From Alphaproteobacteria bacterium (GTDB lineage: Bacteria > Pseudomonadota > Alphaproteobacteria > Rs-D84): a stretch of DNA of 52,422 nt. The stretch lies in the NCBI GenBank assembly GCA_009783855.1, contig WRCO01000005.1:1-52422 (forward strand), read 5' to 3'. Below, one piece after another: positions 32,420 to 42,196 of this stretch. The translations under genes were made by a program, and so were the position numbers. The number at the start of each line of letters is the position of its first letter. Position 1 is the first letter of the stretch. The notes below the pieces were generated by a model. The model did not search any database. It worked only from the letters and a program-made list of their open reading frames with translations, and had not been told where the DNA came from.

Positions 32420-34876
32420 CTATTCCTGGTTTGTCTTTGGCGATTTACGAAGCAGCGCGAACGACGCGATATGCTTTTTTAATTCAAGCCTGTATTCATT
32501 GTTGTCTTCCGCGCGTTCGACAAGTTTTGCGAACCTTGTCGGGTTCATCGCCTGGGCGGTATTGAACCGGCCTTCGGTTTTCAAATAATCCGCAAGCACG
32601 GGCAGCGCCGCATCATGGTCGTATTTCGAATCCATCATAAGCGGATTTTGGCCCTGCTCTATCAGCATCGGATTAAAGCGGAACAGCGGCCAAACCCCTG
32701 AATCCACCAGCGCGCGCTGATGCGCCGGGCCGTTCGACAAATCGTATCCGTGCGAAATACAGGGACTGTACGCCATGATTAAGGACGGACCTGGGAATGC
32801 CTCGGCCTCGCGAATCGCTTTGATTGCCTGATGCGGGTCGGCGCCCATTGCGATTTGCGCGACGTACGCGCCGGACATTATCGCGATTAATCCCAAATCT
32901 TTTTTCTGGCTGTCCTTGCCGCCGACCGCGAATTTCATCGACGCGCCGAACGGCGTCGCCTTTGATTGCTGACCGCCCGTATTGGAATACCCTTCGGTAT
33001 CAAGCACAAGGATATTCACATTTTGACCGCTGTGCAAAACGTGGTCCAGTCCGCCGAATCCGATGTCGTACGCCCACCCGTCGCCTCCGACAAGCCATAC
33101 GGATTTATCGACAAGCGCGTCGGCAAGCGACGCCGCCTCAAGCGCGCGGGAATTTTTCGATTTGGCAAGCCATGCGCGCACATCCGATTCGTTTTTGCGC
33201 ATGATTTCGACGTTTTTTTCATGGAACAGTTTTTCCGGCGCCGGATATTCCAATTCAAACAACAGATTTTTCAACGCATGCTGTTTTTGATTAAGCGCAA
33301 GCCGCATCCCAAGTCCGTATTCCGCATTGTCTTCGAACAAAGAATTCGACCACGCGGGTCCGCGTCCGCACGCGTTCGTCGTGTACGGAGTCGTCGGCAG
33401 ATTGCCGCCGTATATGGACGAACACCCGGTCGCGTTCGCGATGACCATCCGGTCGCCGAACAGCTGCGTGATAAGTTTTATATATGGCGTTTCGCCGCAG
33501 CCCGCGCACGCGCCGGGAAATTCGAACAAGTGTTCGCACAGCTCTATGTGCTTTGGCAAATCAAGATTTAATTTGCATCGCGGCACAGGCGGCAACTTTA
33601 CGGCCGCATCGAACGCCGCCTGGTCCGCGTCGGCAATCGGAATCATCTTAAGCGCTTTGACCGGACAGTTTTTTACGCACACCTGGCACCCGGTGCAATC
33701 GGCCGGAGATATGGCAAGCGTGAATGCCAAATCGTTGCCAAGTTCCGTTGTCTTCATCGGAACAAATTTTACGGGCGACTTGCTTGCCGCTTTTTTCGGG
33801 CATACGCCCATGCGGATTGCGGCGTGCGGGCACAGCATGGAACACTTTCCGCACTGTATGCACGCATCCAAATCAACACATGCGACGCGTTCCGAAATGC
33901 GGCGTTTTTCATATTTGGATGTGCCCGTGGGAAATTCGCCGAAATTTTTGAACGCGGAAACCGGCAAATCGTTTCCGCGCATGGCCGCGATTTCGCCAAG
34001 CGTTCCGGCAATCGCCGCGGGCGCGTCATGCGTCATCGCAGGCACCCAGTCGGGCGCAAACCCGGACGGACTGGACGGCAATGTGAATTCGGTCAAGAAT
34101 TCCGCGGCCCTGTCCACCGCCGCAATATTCGCCGCGACGATTTCGTCGCCTTTCTTTTTATACGTTTTCTCAATCGCGGATTTTGCATCCTGTGCCGCGA
34201 TTTTCGGGTCGATGATATTCGTCAGGTTGAAAAAATTCAACATGATGAAAGTATTGATGCGATTGCCAAGACCAAAATCATGCGCCGCGCGGCCTGCATC
34301 AAGAAAATAAACCTTTGCGCGCATGCGTATCAAATGCTCTTGCACGTCGCGCGGCAGATTCGCGAACGCTTCGTCCGGCGCAAGGTGCGTATTTATCATC
34401 ACGGTGCCGCCGGGGCGCAGCCCCTTGAACACATTGAATCTTTGCGCAATCATGAAATTCGACACGGAAATAAAATCCGCATATTCGACCAAATATTGCG
34501 ACCGTATCGGCGTCGGCGCAAAGCGCAAATGCGACGCGGTAAGTCCGCCGGATTTTTTTGAATCGTAAACGGCATAAGATTGCGGATACAAATCTGAATT
34601 GTCGCCGACGATTTTGACAATATTCTTCACCGCGCCGACCGTGCCGTCCGACCCGATGCCGTACAGTATCGCGGACTTGTACCCTTCGTCGTCGTTGGCG
34701 AATGCCGGGTCCGTTTTCAGCGACAGCCCCGTCACATCGTCCGTAATTCCGACGGTGAAATTATGGCGAAGCGTTCCCGTCATCATATTCAGGACGATGG
34801 CCTTTACATCGCGCGGTTTGAATTCTTTGGACCCAAGTCCGTACCGCCCGCCGAAAATTTTTATACTTTTTTGCAT
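32420..34876 (-). CDS. nifJ: Pyruvate:ferredoxin (flavodoxin) oxidoreductase, C-terminal gamma-delta-beta part
   Basis: The 818-residue protein corresponds to the later domains of NifJ. Residues 1-230 form the gamma-type domain, opening with FGGRYGLGSKEF and HNFTVGITDDVT. Two 4Fe-4S clusters follow, CIQCGKCSMLCP near 337-350 and CTGCQVCVKNCP near 392-403. The thiamine diphosphate domain contains CAGCGETPYI near 455, GCSSIYGGNLPTTPY, and GGDGWAYDIGFGG near 595. The enzyme oxidises pyruvate to acetyl-CoA and CO2 and reduces ferredoxin or flavodoxin. NifJ is normally one chain of about 1170-1200 residues. Here the first 354 residues are encoded separately, and a membrane-protein gene lies between. 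Its start overlaps that gene by 16 bases. Confidence 0.93.
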   Translation of the reverse strand: MQKSIKIFGGRYGLGSKEFKPRDVKAIVLNMMTGTLRHNFTVGITDDVTGLSLKTDPAFANDDEGYKSAILYGIGSDGTVGAVKNIVKIVGDNSDLYPQSYAVYDSKKSGGLTASHLRFAPTPIRSQYLVEYADFISVSNFMIAQRFNVFKGLRPGGTVMINTHLAPDEAFANLPRDVQEHLIRMRAKVYFLDAGRAAHDFGLGNRINTFIMLNFFNLTNIIDPKIAAQDAKSAIEKTYKKKGDEIVAANIAAVDRAAEFLTEFTLPSSPSGFAPDWVPAMTHDAPAAIAGTLGEIAAMRGNDLPVSAFKNFGEFPTGTSKYEKRRISERVACVDLDACIQCGKCSMLCPHAAIRMGVCPKKAASKSPVKFVPMKTTELGNDLAFTLAISPADCTGCQVCVKNCPVKALKMIPIADADQAAFDAAVKLPPVPRCKLNLDLPKHIELCEHLFEFPGACAGCGETPYIKLITQLFGDRMVIANATGCSSIYGGNLPTTPYTTNACGRGPAWSNSLFEDNAEYGLGMRLALNQKQHALKNLLFELEYPAPEKLFHEKNVEIMRKNESDVRAWLAKSKNSRALEAASLADALVDKSVWLVGGDGWAYDIGFGGLDHVLHSGQNVNILVLDTEGYSNTGGQQSKATPFGASMKFAVGGKDSQKKDLGLIAIMSGAYVAQIAMGADPHQAIKAIREAEAFPGPSLIMAYSPCISHGYDLSNGPAHQRALVDSGVWPLFRFNPMLIEQGQNPLMMDSKYDHDAALPVLADYLKTEGRFNTAQAMNPTRFAKLVERAEDNNEYRLELKKHIASFALLRKSPKTNQE

Positions 34877-35133
34877 TTTTTATCTTCGCTCTTTTTACGA
34901 AACCAGAAATTATAAACGCCGATTGCATACGAATACGTGAATATGAAGTTGCCCAAAAATATGCCCCACGCCATATCCGTAATCGCGCTGTAGAACCAGA
35001 ACGGCTGGCCAAGCAAGCCGATTGCCACGCCGTACTTGCTGTATTTATCGTTCCGCGAAAGAAGATAAATCGCGCTTGCCCCGCATATGAAAATCATCGC
35101 TTGCGATACCGCGTACATTGTGTCGTGGCTCAT
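34861..35133 (-). CDS. Small membrane protein inserted between the two nifJ genes
   Basis: The 90-residue protein has three predicted transmembrane segments (about 5-25, 32-52 and 54-76) and a basic tail (FRKKSEDKKCKKV). GQPFWFYSAITDMAWGIFLG and YSYAIGVYNFW recall small PnuC-like membrane proteins seen in phages; this resemblance is from memory. It starts 2 bases after the stop of the nifJ N-terminal gene and overlaps the start of the nifJ C-terminal gene by 16 bases, so all three should be translated together. A link to the redox enzyme, or an insertion that split nifJ, are both possible. Confidence 0.75.
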   Translation of the reverse strand: MSHDTMYAVSQAMIFICGASAIYLLSRNDKYSKYGVAIGLLGQPFWFYSAITDMAWGIFLGNFIFTYSYAIGVYNFWFRKKSEDKKCKKV

Positions 35134-35135
35134 GA

Positions 35136-36206
<1,071 letters not shown>

Positions 36207-36211
36207 TTATT

Positions 36212-36240
36212 CAACTAGCAACCTTAGTTGCCAGTTGTTG
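36212..36240. repeat. Hairpin of iterated CAACTAGCAAC words between ctpA and nifJ
   Basis: CAACTAGCAACC pairs with the inverted words in GTTGCCAGTTG on either side of a TTA loop. The right part encodes the last residues of ctpA (ETTTGN). Confidence 0.65.
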
Positions 36241-37582
36241 TTTCACGCGGCGGGGTAAGCCTGTACAGCGCAAGCACCATGTCTATGGCGCGGTTAAGCT
36301 GGTAATCGCGGCGCGCGCGCTCTTCATCCGACAGCGGCCCTTCGTCTTCATCGGCATCCGCCGCGCGTTGATTCCTGTCCCTGTTTCGATTCGACCGGTT
36401 TTCCAAAGCGCCGATAAGCGTCGATTCGGCAAATATATCGCGGCGGCGTTCAAGAACTTCGACCCGGGAATGCAGAACTTCGACGTCCGGGATAATTCCT
36501 TCGGATTGGATTTCGCGGCCCGACGGAGTAAAATACCGCGCGACCGTTATATGAATCGCGGTGCCGTCCGCGAACGGTTTTTGTTGCTGTACGCTGCCTT
36601 TGCCGTATGTGCGGCTTCCCATCACTATGCCGCGGCGGTTGTCTTGTATCGCGCCGGCAACGATTTCAGAAGCGGACGCAGACCCGTGGTTCACAAGCAC
36701 GACGACCGGTTTGGCGTTCGCCATGTCGCCGGGCCGCGCGCGCGCGATGTCCATTTCCCGGCCGCCGCGACCGCGCGTAGACACTATGTCGCCGCCGTCA
36801 AGGAACGCATCCGCAACGTTGACCGCCGCGGTAAGGTAGCCGCCCGGATTGTTGCGTACGTCGATTATGTATCCCTTTACATTCTTCTTTTCCAAAGCGG
36901 TTATGGCGTCGCGCAATTCCCGCGTAGTCCGCGCGCCGAAATCCGAAATGCGGATATAGCCGACATCGTTGTTTTCGCCCTTTGTTTCGAACCGGACTGA
37001 CTTGACCCTTATAATCGCGCGGGTAAGTGTAATGGTGCGCGGCGCGCGGCCGTCCTGGATGATGGTAAGGCGGATGGTCGTGCCGGGGCGTCCCTTCATT
37101 TGCCGGACGGCCTGGCTTAACGTAAGGCCGCTTACCTGTTCGCCGTTGATGTGGGTGATAAGGTCGCCGGCCTGAATCCCTGCGCGTGCGGCGGGCGTGT
37201 CGTCAATCGGAGAAATCACGCGAATCACGCCGCGGTCGGCCGTGACTTGGATGCCAAGGCCGCCGAACGAGCCGGACGTCCTGTCCGAAAAATCCCGCAT
37301 ATCGTCGGCGTTGAGATAAGACGAATGCGGGTCAAGCGCCGCAAGCATGCCGTTCATCGCGGCTTCCAGAATTTTTCTTTCATCGACTTCTTCGACGAAA
37401 TTCGCGCGCGCGGCTTCGAACACGGCGGCGAATTTTTTAAGTTCGGCATAAATCTGTTCATCGGTAAGTCTTGTGACAGGCTCTCTGTTTCTTGCCGATG
37501 CCCTTGTCGACCCGAACGCGTCGAAAACAACAAATCCGGACACAAGAATAACAGCGGACACGAACAACATCATCTTTTTCAT
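36224..37582 (-). CDS. ctpA: C-terminal processing peptidase (S41 family)
   Basis: CtpA-type peptidases degrade periplasmic and cell-wall proteins. The 452-residue protein has a signal or anchor segment (about 5-25), a PDZ domain (about 90-170; GGLGIQVTADRGVIRV, GDLITHINGEQV), and the S41 core. The catalytic serine is in VNHGSASASEIVAG and the lysine in YGKGSVQ. I chose the ATG at 37582 (AAGGATTCTTT upstream); the longer reading translates repeat DNA. It lies downstream of envC, the usual alphaproteobacterial order, though a 160-bp repeat-containing gap separates them. Confidence 0.93.
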   Translation of the reverse strand: MKKMMLFVSAVILVSGFVVFDAFGSTRASARNREPVTRLTDEQIYAELKKFAAVFEAARANFVEEVDERKILEAAMNGMLAALDPHSSYLNADDMRDFSDRTSGSFGGLGIQVTADRGVIRVISPIDDTPAARAGIQAGDLITHINGEQVSGLTLSQAVRQMKGRPGTTIRLTIIQDGRAPRTITLTRAIIRVKSVRFETKGENNDVGYIRISDFGARTTRELRDAITALEKKNVKGYIIDVRNNPGGYLTAAVNVADAFLDGGDIVSTRGRGGREMDIARARPGDMANAKPVVVLVNHGSASASEIVAGAIQDNRRGIVMGSRTYGKGSVQQQKPFADGTAIHITVARYFTPSGREIQSEGIIPDVEVLHSRVEVLERRRDIFAESTLIGALENRSNRNRDRNQRAADADEDEGPLSDEERARRDYQLNRAIDMVLALYRLTPPRETTTGN

Positions 37583-37639
37583 AAAGAATCCTTTTTTGCC
37601 AGAAAAATATAGCGGAAAAAACGACAGGTTGCAAGGTGG

Positions 37640-37738
37640 AATGTTCGTGGCTCGTGCCGATGGCTTGTGGTTCGTGGTTGGGATAAGATGCCCGCCATAA
37701 CAGACAACCACAAGCCACCAGCACAAGCCACGAACCAC
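37640..37738. repeat. Inverted pair of iterated GTGGCTTGTGGTTCGTGG-like words between envC and ctpA
   Basis: The left arm (37643-37680) and right arm (37705-37738) are imperfect reverse complements made of degenerate repeats of GTGGCTTGTGGTTCG. The 24-bp interior is unique. The same words occur at 16512, 16715, 18457 and 47506. Confidence 0.75.
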
Positions 37739-37741
37739 CGG

Positions 37742-38839
37742 TTATCTTGGTTCCGTGAAAATCCTTGCCGGGTCGATGGTGCGGTTTCCGCGGCGCATTT
37801 CAAGGTACATCTCCGCCTGACCCTCGGGCATTCTGCCGATTGGTTCGCCGGCAAGCACGTCTTGCCCAATCATGACATCCGTCGTCGCCATGCCGGTCAA
37901 AACGGAATAGTATGAATTCTTGTGCGCGATGATAAGGACGCGGCCGTATCCGCGGAAACTGTCCGCGAATTCAACGCGGCCGTCCGCCGGCGCGGTGACA
38001 AGCGCCGACGCGCGCGTACGCACGCGCCATCCGGTTGACGTTATGCCAAGCGCCGACCGCTCGCCGTACCGCATTACAAGGCGGCCCGATACCGGCGGGC
38101 GAAGGCGTCGCGTCGCGAACGATGAATCCACGGAAACCGCGGCGCCGGAAATCCCGACGGTAAGTTCGGACAGGTTGCGCGCGCGCGCGGAAAGGCCGCG
38201 AAGCGTTCGCTGCATTTCATTCTGCTGTGCGCGAAGCCTTTCGTTCTGGGCCGTGCGCGTGCGAAGAAGCCGGTCAAGTTCCGCCCGCTGCGCCGCATAC
38301 CGCGCCGCGGTTCGGTCAAGCCGCGCCTGCTCTGCGCGGCGCTGTTGCTGGACGCGTTCAAGTTCTCTGGCCTGCTCTGCCGCGCGGCGCATTTCGGCAT
38401 CGAAACTGTCCGCAATTCCGGCAAGCAGAATAGTCGACAGAATATATTCGCGCGCATCGTCTGTCGCCGTCACGGGCGCCATCGCCATCATCAGAATCGC
38501 CGCCGCCGCTTCGGAAATCCGCACCCGGTTTTCGGCGATGGATTGGGTGAGCGCTTCGCGCCGCACGTCAAGTTCCGCGATATTGTTTTGTATTGTCGCG
38601 CGTTCCGCTTCGATGCCGTCCACCCGCGTCGCAATGCGGACAAGGTCGCGGCGCGTCCGGTCGACGGTGGCATCGGATTGCTGAACCTGTGCGTCAAGCT
38701 GTCTTTGCTGTGCTTCGACCTGTCTTATCTGCGCGCGCACGGTGGCAAGTTCGCTTGCATACACGGGGTGACCGGTAACCAGTGACCAGTAGCCAGTTGT
38801 AACAATCAACGCATATAAAAATTTTTGTTTGCATAACAT
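37742..38839 (-). CDS. envC: EnvC-like murein hydrolase activator with degenerate LytM domain
   Basis: The 365-residue protein has an N-terminal signal segment (about 1-28), a long coiled coil (about 30-225; EAQQRQLDAQVQQSD, repeated Arg/Ala/Glu), and a C-terminal LytM-like domain. The zinc residues are lost: where active enzymes have HxGxD and HxH, this has STGWRVRTRAS and AEMYLEMR. Such proteins activate amidases at the division site rather than cut peptidoglycan. The signal segment is unusual: TTGYWSLVTGHPVYA is encoded by iterations of the word AACCAGTGACCAGT, part of a repeat array at 38765-38860. Confidence 0.88.
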   Translation of the reverse strand: MLCKQKFLYALIVTTGYWSLVTGHPVYASELATVRAQIRQVEAQQRQLDAQVQQSDATVDRTRRDLVRIATRVDGIEAERATIQNNIAELDVRREALTQSIAENRVRISEAAAAILMMAMAPVTATDDAREYILSTILLAGIADSFDAEMRRAAEQARELERVQQQRRAEQARLDRTAARYAAQRAELDRLLRTRTAQNERLRAQQNEMQRTLRGLSARARNLSELTVGISGAAVSVDSSFATRRLRPPVSGRLVMRYGERSALGITSTGWRVRTRASALVTAPADGRVEFADSFRGYGRVLIIAHKNSYYSVLTGMATTDVMIGQDVLAGEPIGRMPEGQAEMYLEMRRGNRTIDPARIFTEPR

Positions 38840-38860
38840 TTAACTGGTCACTTAACAATC
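38765..38860. repeat. Iterated ACTGGTCACT words across the end of tyrS and the start of envC
   Basis: The words in 38770-38800 (GTAACCAGTGACCAGTAGCC) recur inverted at 38838-38856 (TTAACTGGTCACTTAAC). They encode the start of EnvC and the stop region of TyrRS. Confidence 0.6.
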
Positions 38861-40053
38861 ACTTTCAAAAACGTTTTCTTTCCTTTTTGCAGCATGACGG
38901 TTTCGGCGGGCGTGATGGTCGCTTTTACATCCGTGATTTTTTCACCCGCGACAATCAGTCCGCCCTGTTCTATCAAACGACGCGCTTCGGCCTTTGACGA
39001 CACCAATCCCGCATCGACTATGAAATCGACAACCGCTAACTGCTTGCCACCAACCGCTAACTGCGCGGTGGGCACGGCCTCTGCGTTTGTCCCGCCCGCG
39101 AAAAGCGCCGCCGCCGCATCCGCCGCGGCTTTCGCCGCCTTGGCGCCATGAATCATCTTTGTCGCTTCGAACGCCAGTATCTTTTTCGCTTCGTTTATTT
39201 TTTCGGATTGCAACGCCGATAATTTCGCAATTTCGGAAAGCGGAAGTTCCGTATAAATCTTCAAAAACTTATCGACATCACTGTCGGCGACATTGCGGAA
39301 AGCCTGGTAATATTCGTACGGCGAAGTTCTGTCTTCGTTAATCCATACGGCGTTGCCGGCGGATTTTCCGACCTTTGCGCCGCTTGAATCCAGAATAAGC
39401 GGCACCGATAGCACGAACACTTCCTTCTGTAATTTTTTACGAATCAATTCGATGCCCATGATGGAATTGCCCCATTGGTCCGAACCGCATATTTGCAAAA
39501 CGCAATTATGCTTTTTATAAAGTTCGTAAAAATCGACCGCCTGAATAGTCATATAATTGAATTCCAAAAACGTCATCCCGTGTTCAAGGCGGCGCTTAAC
39601 GGATTCCATAGACAGCATGTGCGCAACGGTGAACGACGTTCCGAATTCCTCCAAGAAACCGATATGGCTGTATTTTTTATTCCAATCGTAATTGTCGACC
39701 ATAAGGAATTTGTTATTGCCCAAAACTTTTTTGTAAGACCGTCGCAACCCGGCAAGATTGCGCTTCAACTGTTCTTCGGTAAGCATCGGACGACCGGTAT
39801 CGCGTTCCGACGGGTCGCCGATACGTCCCGTCGCGCCACCGACAAGCATGATTAATTGATGCCCGAATTTCTGAAACCACCGCGCAAGCAATATCGGAAC
39901 AATGTGCCCGTAATGAAGCGAATCCGCCGTCGGGTCGGCGCCGTAATACAGCGTGATGGGACCGGCGTTCAAAGCGGCGGCAAGCCCGTCAAGATTCGAA
40001 CACTGATATATAAATCCGCGCTGTTGTAATTCGTGCAAAAGTTCGTTCTTCAT
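38848..40053 (-). CDS. tyrS: Tyrosyl-tRNA synthetase
   Basis: TyrRS charges tRNA-Tyr. The 401-residue class I enzyme has the HIGH-like loop HYGHIVP (about residues 47-53), the KMSKS-like loop as KVGKSAGN near 230, and a C-terminal S4 RNA-binding domain (about 340-400, SKAEARRLIEQGG). Near residues 326-345 the linker AEAVPTAQLAVGGKQLAVVDF is encoded by two copies of the word CCGCTAACTGC (39020-39075). This is a repeat inserted in a variable linker. Ribosome site AAGGGG and TATAAT box upstream. Confidence 0.95.
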   Translation of the reverse strand: MKNELLHELQQRGFIYQCSNLDGLAAALNAGPITLYYGADPTADSLHYGHIVPILLARWFQKFGHQLIMLVGGATGRIGDPSERDTGRPMLTEEQLKRNLAGLRRSYKKVLGNNKFLMVDNYDWNKKYSHIGFLEEFGTSFTVAHMLSMESVKRRLEHGMTFLEFNYMTIQAVDFYELYKKHNCVLQICGSDQWGNSIMGIELIRKKLQKEVFVLSVPLILDSSGAKVGKSAGNAVWINEDRTSPYEYYQAFRNVADSDVDKFLKIYTELPLSEIAKLSALQSEKINEAKKILAFEATKMIHGAKAAKAAADAAAALFAGGTNAEAVPTAQLAVGGKQLAVVDFIVDAGLVSSKAEARRLIEQGGLIVAGEKITDVKATITPAETVMLQKGKKTFLKVIVK

Positions 40054-40094
40054 ATCTGACCCCTTATATTAAATTATATCATAAAAATTCCGCT

Positions 40095-40946
40095 CTATTC
40101 TTCGTCGATTCTGTCCAACATAAATTGCGGAAGGGCAAAGCAGGCCTTGTGAATACCGCCGTTATAATATCGGGTTTTTATATCAAATTCCGGCTTTTTT
40201 TGGTCGGCAATCGGGTCGTATTTTTTGGACCCCATGACAAACGAAAACAAGCCGCCCGGAAACGTCGGAACGGTTGCGATATAGACCTTTGTGATGGGAA
40301 AATATTTCGCCATATTTTTCCTTATCACCGCGTAATCAATATCGCCGTATTTATAGAACGGCATATATGCGTCCGTCTGGCAAATGCCGTCGTCCGACAA
40401 GCGCGCACGGCACAGTTCGTAATACTCGTCCACGAAAAGCGGATTCGACAGCCCAAGCGGGTCCGTCGGCGTTATGAAAATCGCGTCGTAAATTTCGGAT
40501 GTAGAGCGCAGGTATTCAAGACCGTCTTGCGATATAAGGCGCACGCGCGGGTCGTCGAAACACTTCGTCTGCTTTGGATAATATTTTCTGCATATATCGA
40601 CGAATTCGGTGTCTATATCAATGACGTCGATTTTTTCTATATGGCCGTACTTCAATAATTCCGTGGTTGTGAAGCCTTCGCCGCCGCCGACCACAAGCAC
40701 TTTTTTCTTTACCGTCCCGGTAAGCATGACGGGATGGACAATCATTTCGTTGATTATGTGTCCGTCGTTTTCGGTCTTCATCAACAGATTATCAAGAAAC
40801 AGAATCTGTCCCCATGTTGGCGTGCGGACGATATCCACCTGTTGATATTTTGTTTTTTGGGAAACAATCATTTCGGACGGTTTGAATACAAGCGCGACGT
40901 CATCCGCATATTGTTCGCCGACACAGTCTTTTGGGATAATTGACAT
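40095..40946 (-). CDS. speE: Spermidine synthase (polyamine aminopropyltransferase)
   Basis: SpeE transfers an aminopropyl group from decarboxylated S-adenosylmethionine to putrescine. The 283-residue protein has an N-terminal beta-domain and the Rossmann fold with VVGGGEGFTTTEL (the family's GGGDG has Glu here). Further blocks are DVIDIDTEFVDICRKYYP, DDPRVRLISQDGLEYL, and TPTDPLGLSNPLF in place of the more usual DSSDPxGPA catalytic loop. The changed loop raises a question about activity or substrate. Ribosome site AAGGAG and TATAAT box upstream. Confidence 0.88.
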   Translation of the reverse strand: MSIIPKDCVGEQYADDVALVFKPSEMIVSQKTKYQQVDIVRTPTWGQILFLDNLLMKTENDGHIINEMIVHPVMLTGTVKKKVLVVGGGEGFTTTELLKYGHIEKIDVIDIDTEFVDICRKYYPKQTKCFDDPRVRLISQDGLEYLRSTSEIYDAIFITPTDPLGLSNPLFVDEYYELCRARLSDDGICQTDAYMPFYKYGDIDYAVIRKNMAKYFPITKVYIATVPTFPGGLFSFVMGSKKYDPIADQKKPEFDIKTRYYNGGIHKACFALPQFMLDRIDEE

Positions 40947-40993
40947 TTTACAGTCTCCTTTTTCGCATTATACAATATCGTATTGTAAAAATC

Positions 40994-41021
40994 AAAAAAT
41001 CCCGCTTTCGCGGGATTTTTT
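40994..41021 (-). terminator. Intrinsic terminator of the rpsB-tsf operon
   Basis: CCCGC (41001-41005), loop TTTC, GCGGG (41010-41014) with flanking A and T runs, directly after the tsf stop codon. Confidence 0.9.
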
Positions 41022-41896
41022 TAGCCAAGCATTTTGGCGACTTCGTCCGCGAGGTTGTCCTCTTTCCTTTGAATGCCTTCACCAAGCAAATAGTACGCAA
41101 AACCCGCCAAAGTCAACCCGGCGGCGGCAAGCACCGCACCGACTGTTTTATCCGGGTCCATGACGAACGGCTGTTCGTTCAAAACGGATTCGCCATAGTA
41201 TTTCTTAATCCGGCCTTCGACCATTTTTTCGACAACCTGTTCCGGTTTGCCCGCGGTCGCGCCGCTTTCGATGAACACTTTCTTTTCGCGTTCGACTGAA
41301 TTCGGGTCGACTTGGTCAATTGTCGCAAATTCCGGTTTGCTTGCGGCGATATGCATTGCAATTTTCGGCCCGATTTCCGCGGATTGTGCCGTATCTCCAT
41401 TTATCGCGACCACCACGCCAATCTGTCCCATGCCCGGAACAAGCGCGTTGTGAACATAGGTATAAACAGCGTCGCCCGTAACGGATGCGATGCGGCGCAG
41501 AGTCATGTTTTCGCCGATTGTCGAAATAGTGTTTTTAATGTCGTCGGAAGTGGCGCCGGCAACCGCGTCAAAATCACCCTTTAATTCAAGCGCTTTGGCG
41601 GTGGTGTCCGCGACAAGTTTCTGGAACATTTCATTCTTGGCCACAAAGTCCGTTTCCGCGTTCAATTCGACAATAACGCCGAATGCGCCGTCGTCGGATT
41701 TCGCCGCCGCGACAAGGCCGGACGCCGCAACGCGGTCGGCTTTTTTCGCCGCTTTTACGATGCCCTTTTGGCGAAGCCAGTCCGCCGCCGCTTCAATATC
41801 GCCGTTATTTTCGGTAAGCGCCGCCTTGCAATCCATCATGCCCGCGGCGGTTTTTTCGCGCAGTTCTTGAATCAGCGCTGCTGTAATATTTGCCAT
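41021..41896 (-). CDS. tsf: Elongation factor Ts
   Basis: EF-Ts exchanges GDP for GTP on EF-Tu. The 291-residue protein has the N-terminal UBA-like helices (ALIQELREKTAAGMMDCKAAL) and the two core subdomains. The conserved TDFVAKN lies near residues 80-86. I set the start at 41896 because GGAGAG lies upstream; the longer reading overlaps the preceding small gene. In most bacteria tsf follows rpsB directly. Here two small genes intervene. Confidence 0.96.
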   Translation of the reverse strand: MANITAALIQELREKTAAGMMDCKAALTENNGDIEAAADWLRQKGIVKAAKKADRVAASGLVAAAKSDDGAFGVIVELNAETDFVAKNEMFQKLVADTTAKALELKGDFDAVAGATSDDIKNTISTIGENMTLRRIASVTGDAVYTYVHNALVPGMGQIGVVVAINGDTAQSAEIGPKIAMHIAASKPEFATIDQVDPNSVEREKKVFIESGATAGKPEQVVEKMVEGRIKKYYGESVLNEQPFVMDPDKTVGAVLAAAGLTLAGFAYYLLGEGIQRKEDNLADEVAKMLG

Positions 41897-41910
41897 TTCT
41901 GCTCTCCTTT

Positions 41911-42195
41911 TTATCTTTTCAGCGCATTCGCCCGTCTCAATCTGGACTGATATACATTTTTCGCCTGTAGAAACGCATTGCCGGGCGTAGTGCACGCGGG
42001 ACCGAACGTGCCCACATCGTCCATTTCCATTTTGTATTGCGCTATGTACGTGCCCGAAGGCGTTTCGTAAATTTTTGTGTGTTCGTTATGGACAAGATTA
42101 TATTTGTCCCGCGAAAGGGCGAACAGCGTGCCGAATTCCGTTCCGGCGCTGCTTGTGACAATGCTCATTTGGTTTCCGATGATTTTTTTGCTCAT
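41911..42195 (-). CDS. Small paralogous protein B in the rpsB-tsf operon
   Basis: The 94-residue protein shares features with the gene just upstream: QMSIVTSSAGTEF near the start, VHNEHTKIYETPSG in the middle, and DVGTFGPAC before a helical end (NAFLQAKNVYQSRLRRANALKR). It starts one base after that gene's stop (TAAAATG), with GGAG upstream, and ends 14 bases before tsf. It has no signal peptide or membrane segment. I recognise no family. Confidence 0.75.
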   Translation of the reverse strand: MSKKIIGNQMSIVTSSAGTEFGTLFALSRDKYNLVHNEHTKIYETPSGTYIAQYKMEMDDVGTFGPACTTPGNAFLQAKNVYQSRLRRANALKR

Positions 42196-42196
42196 T

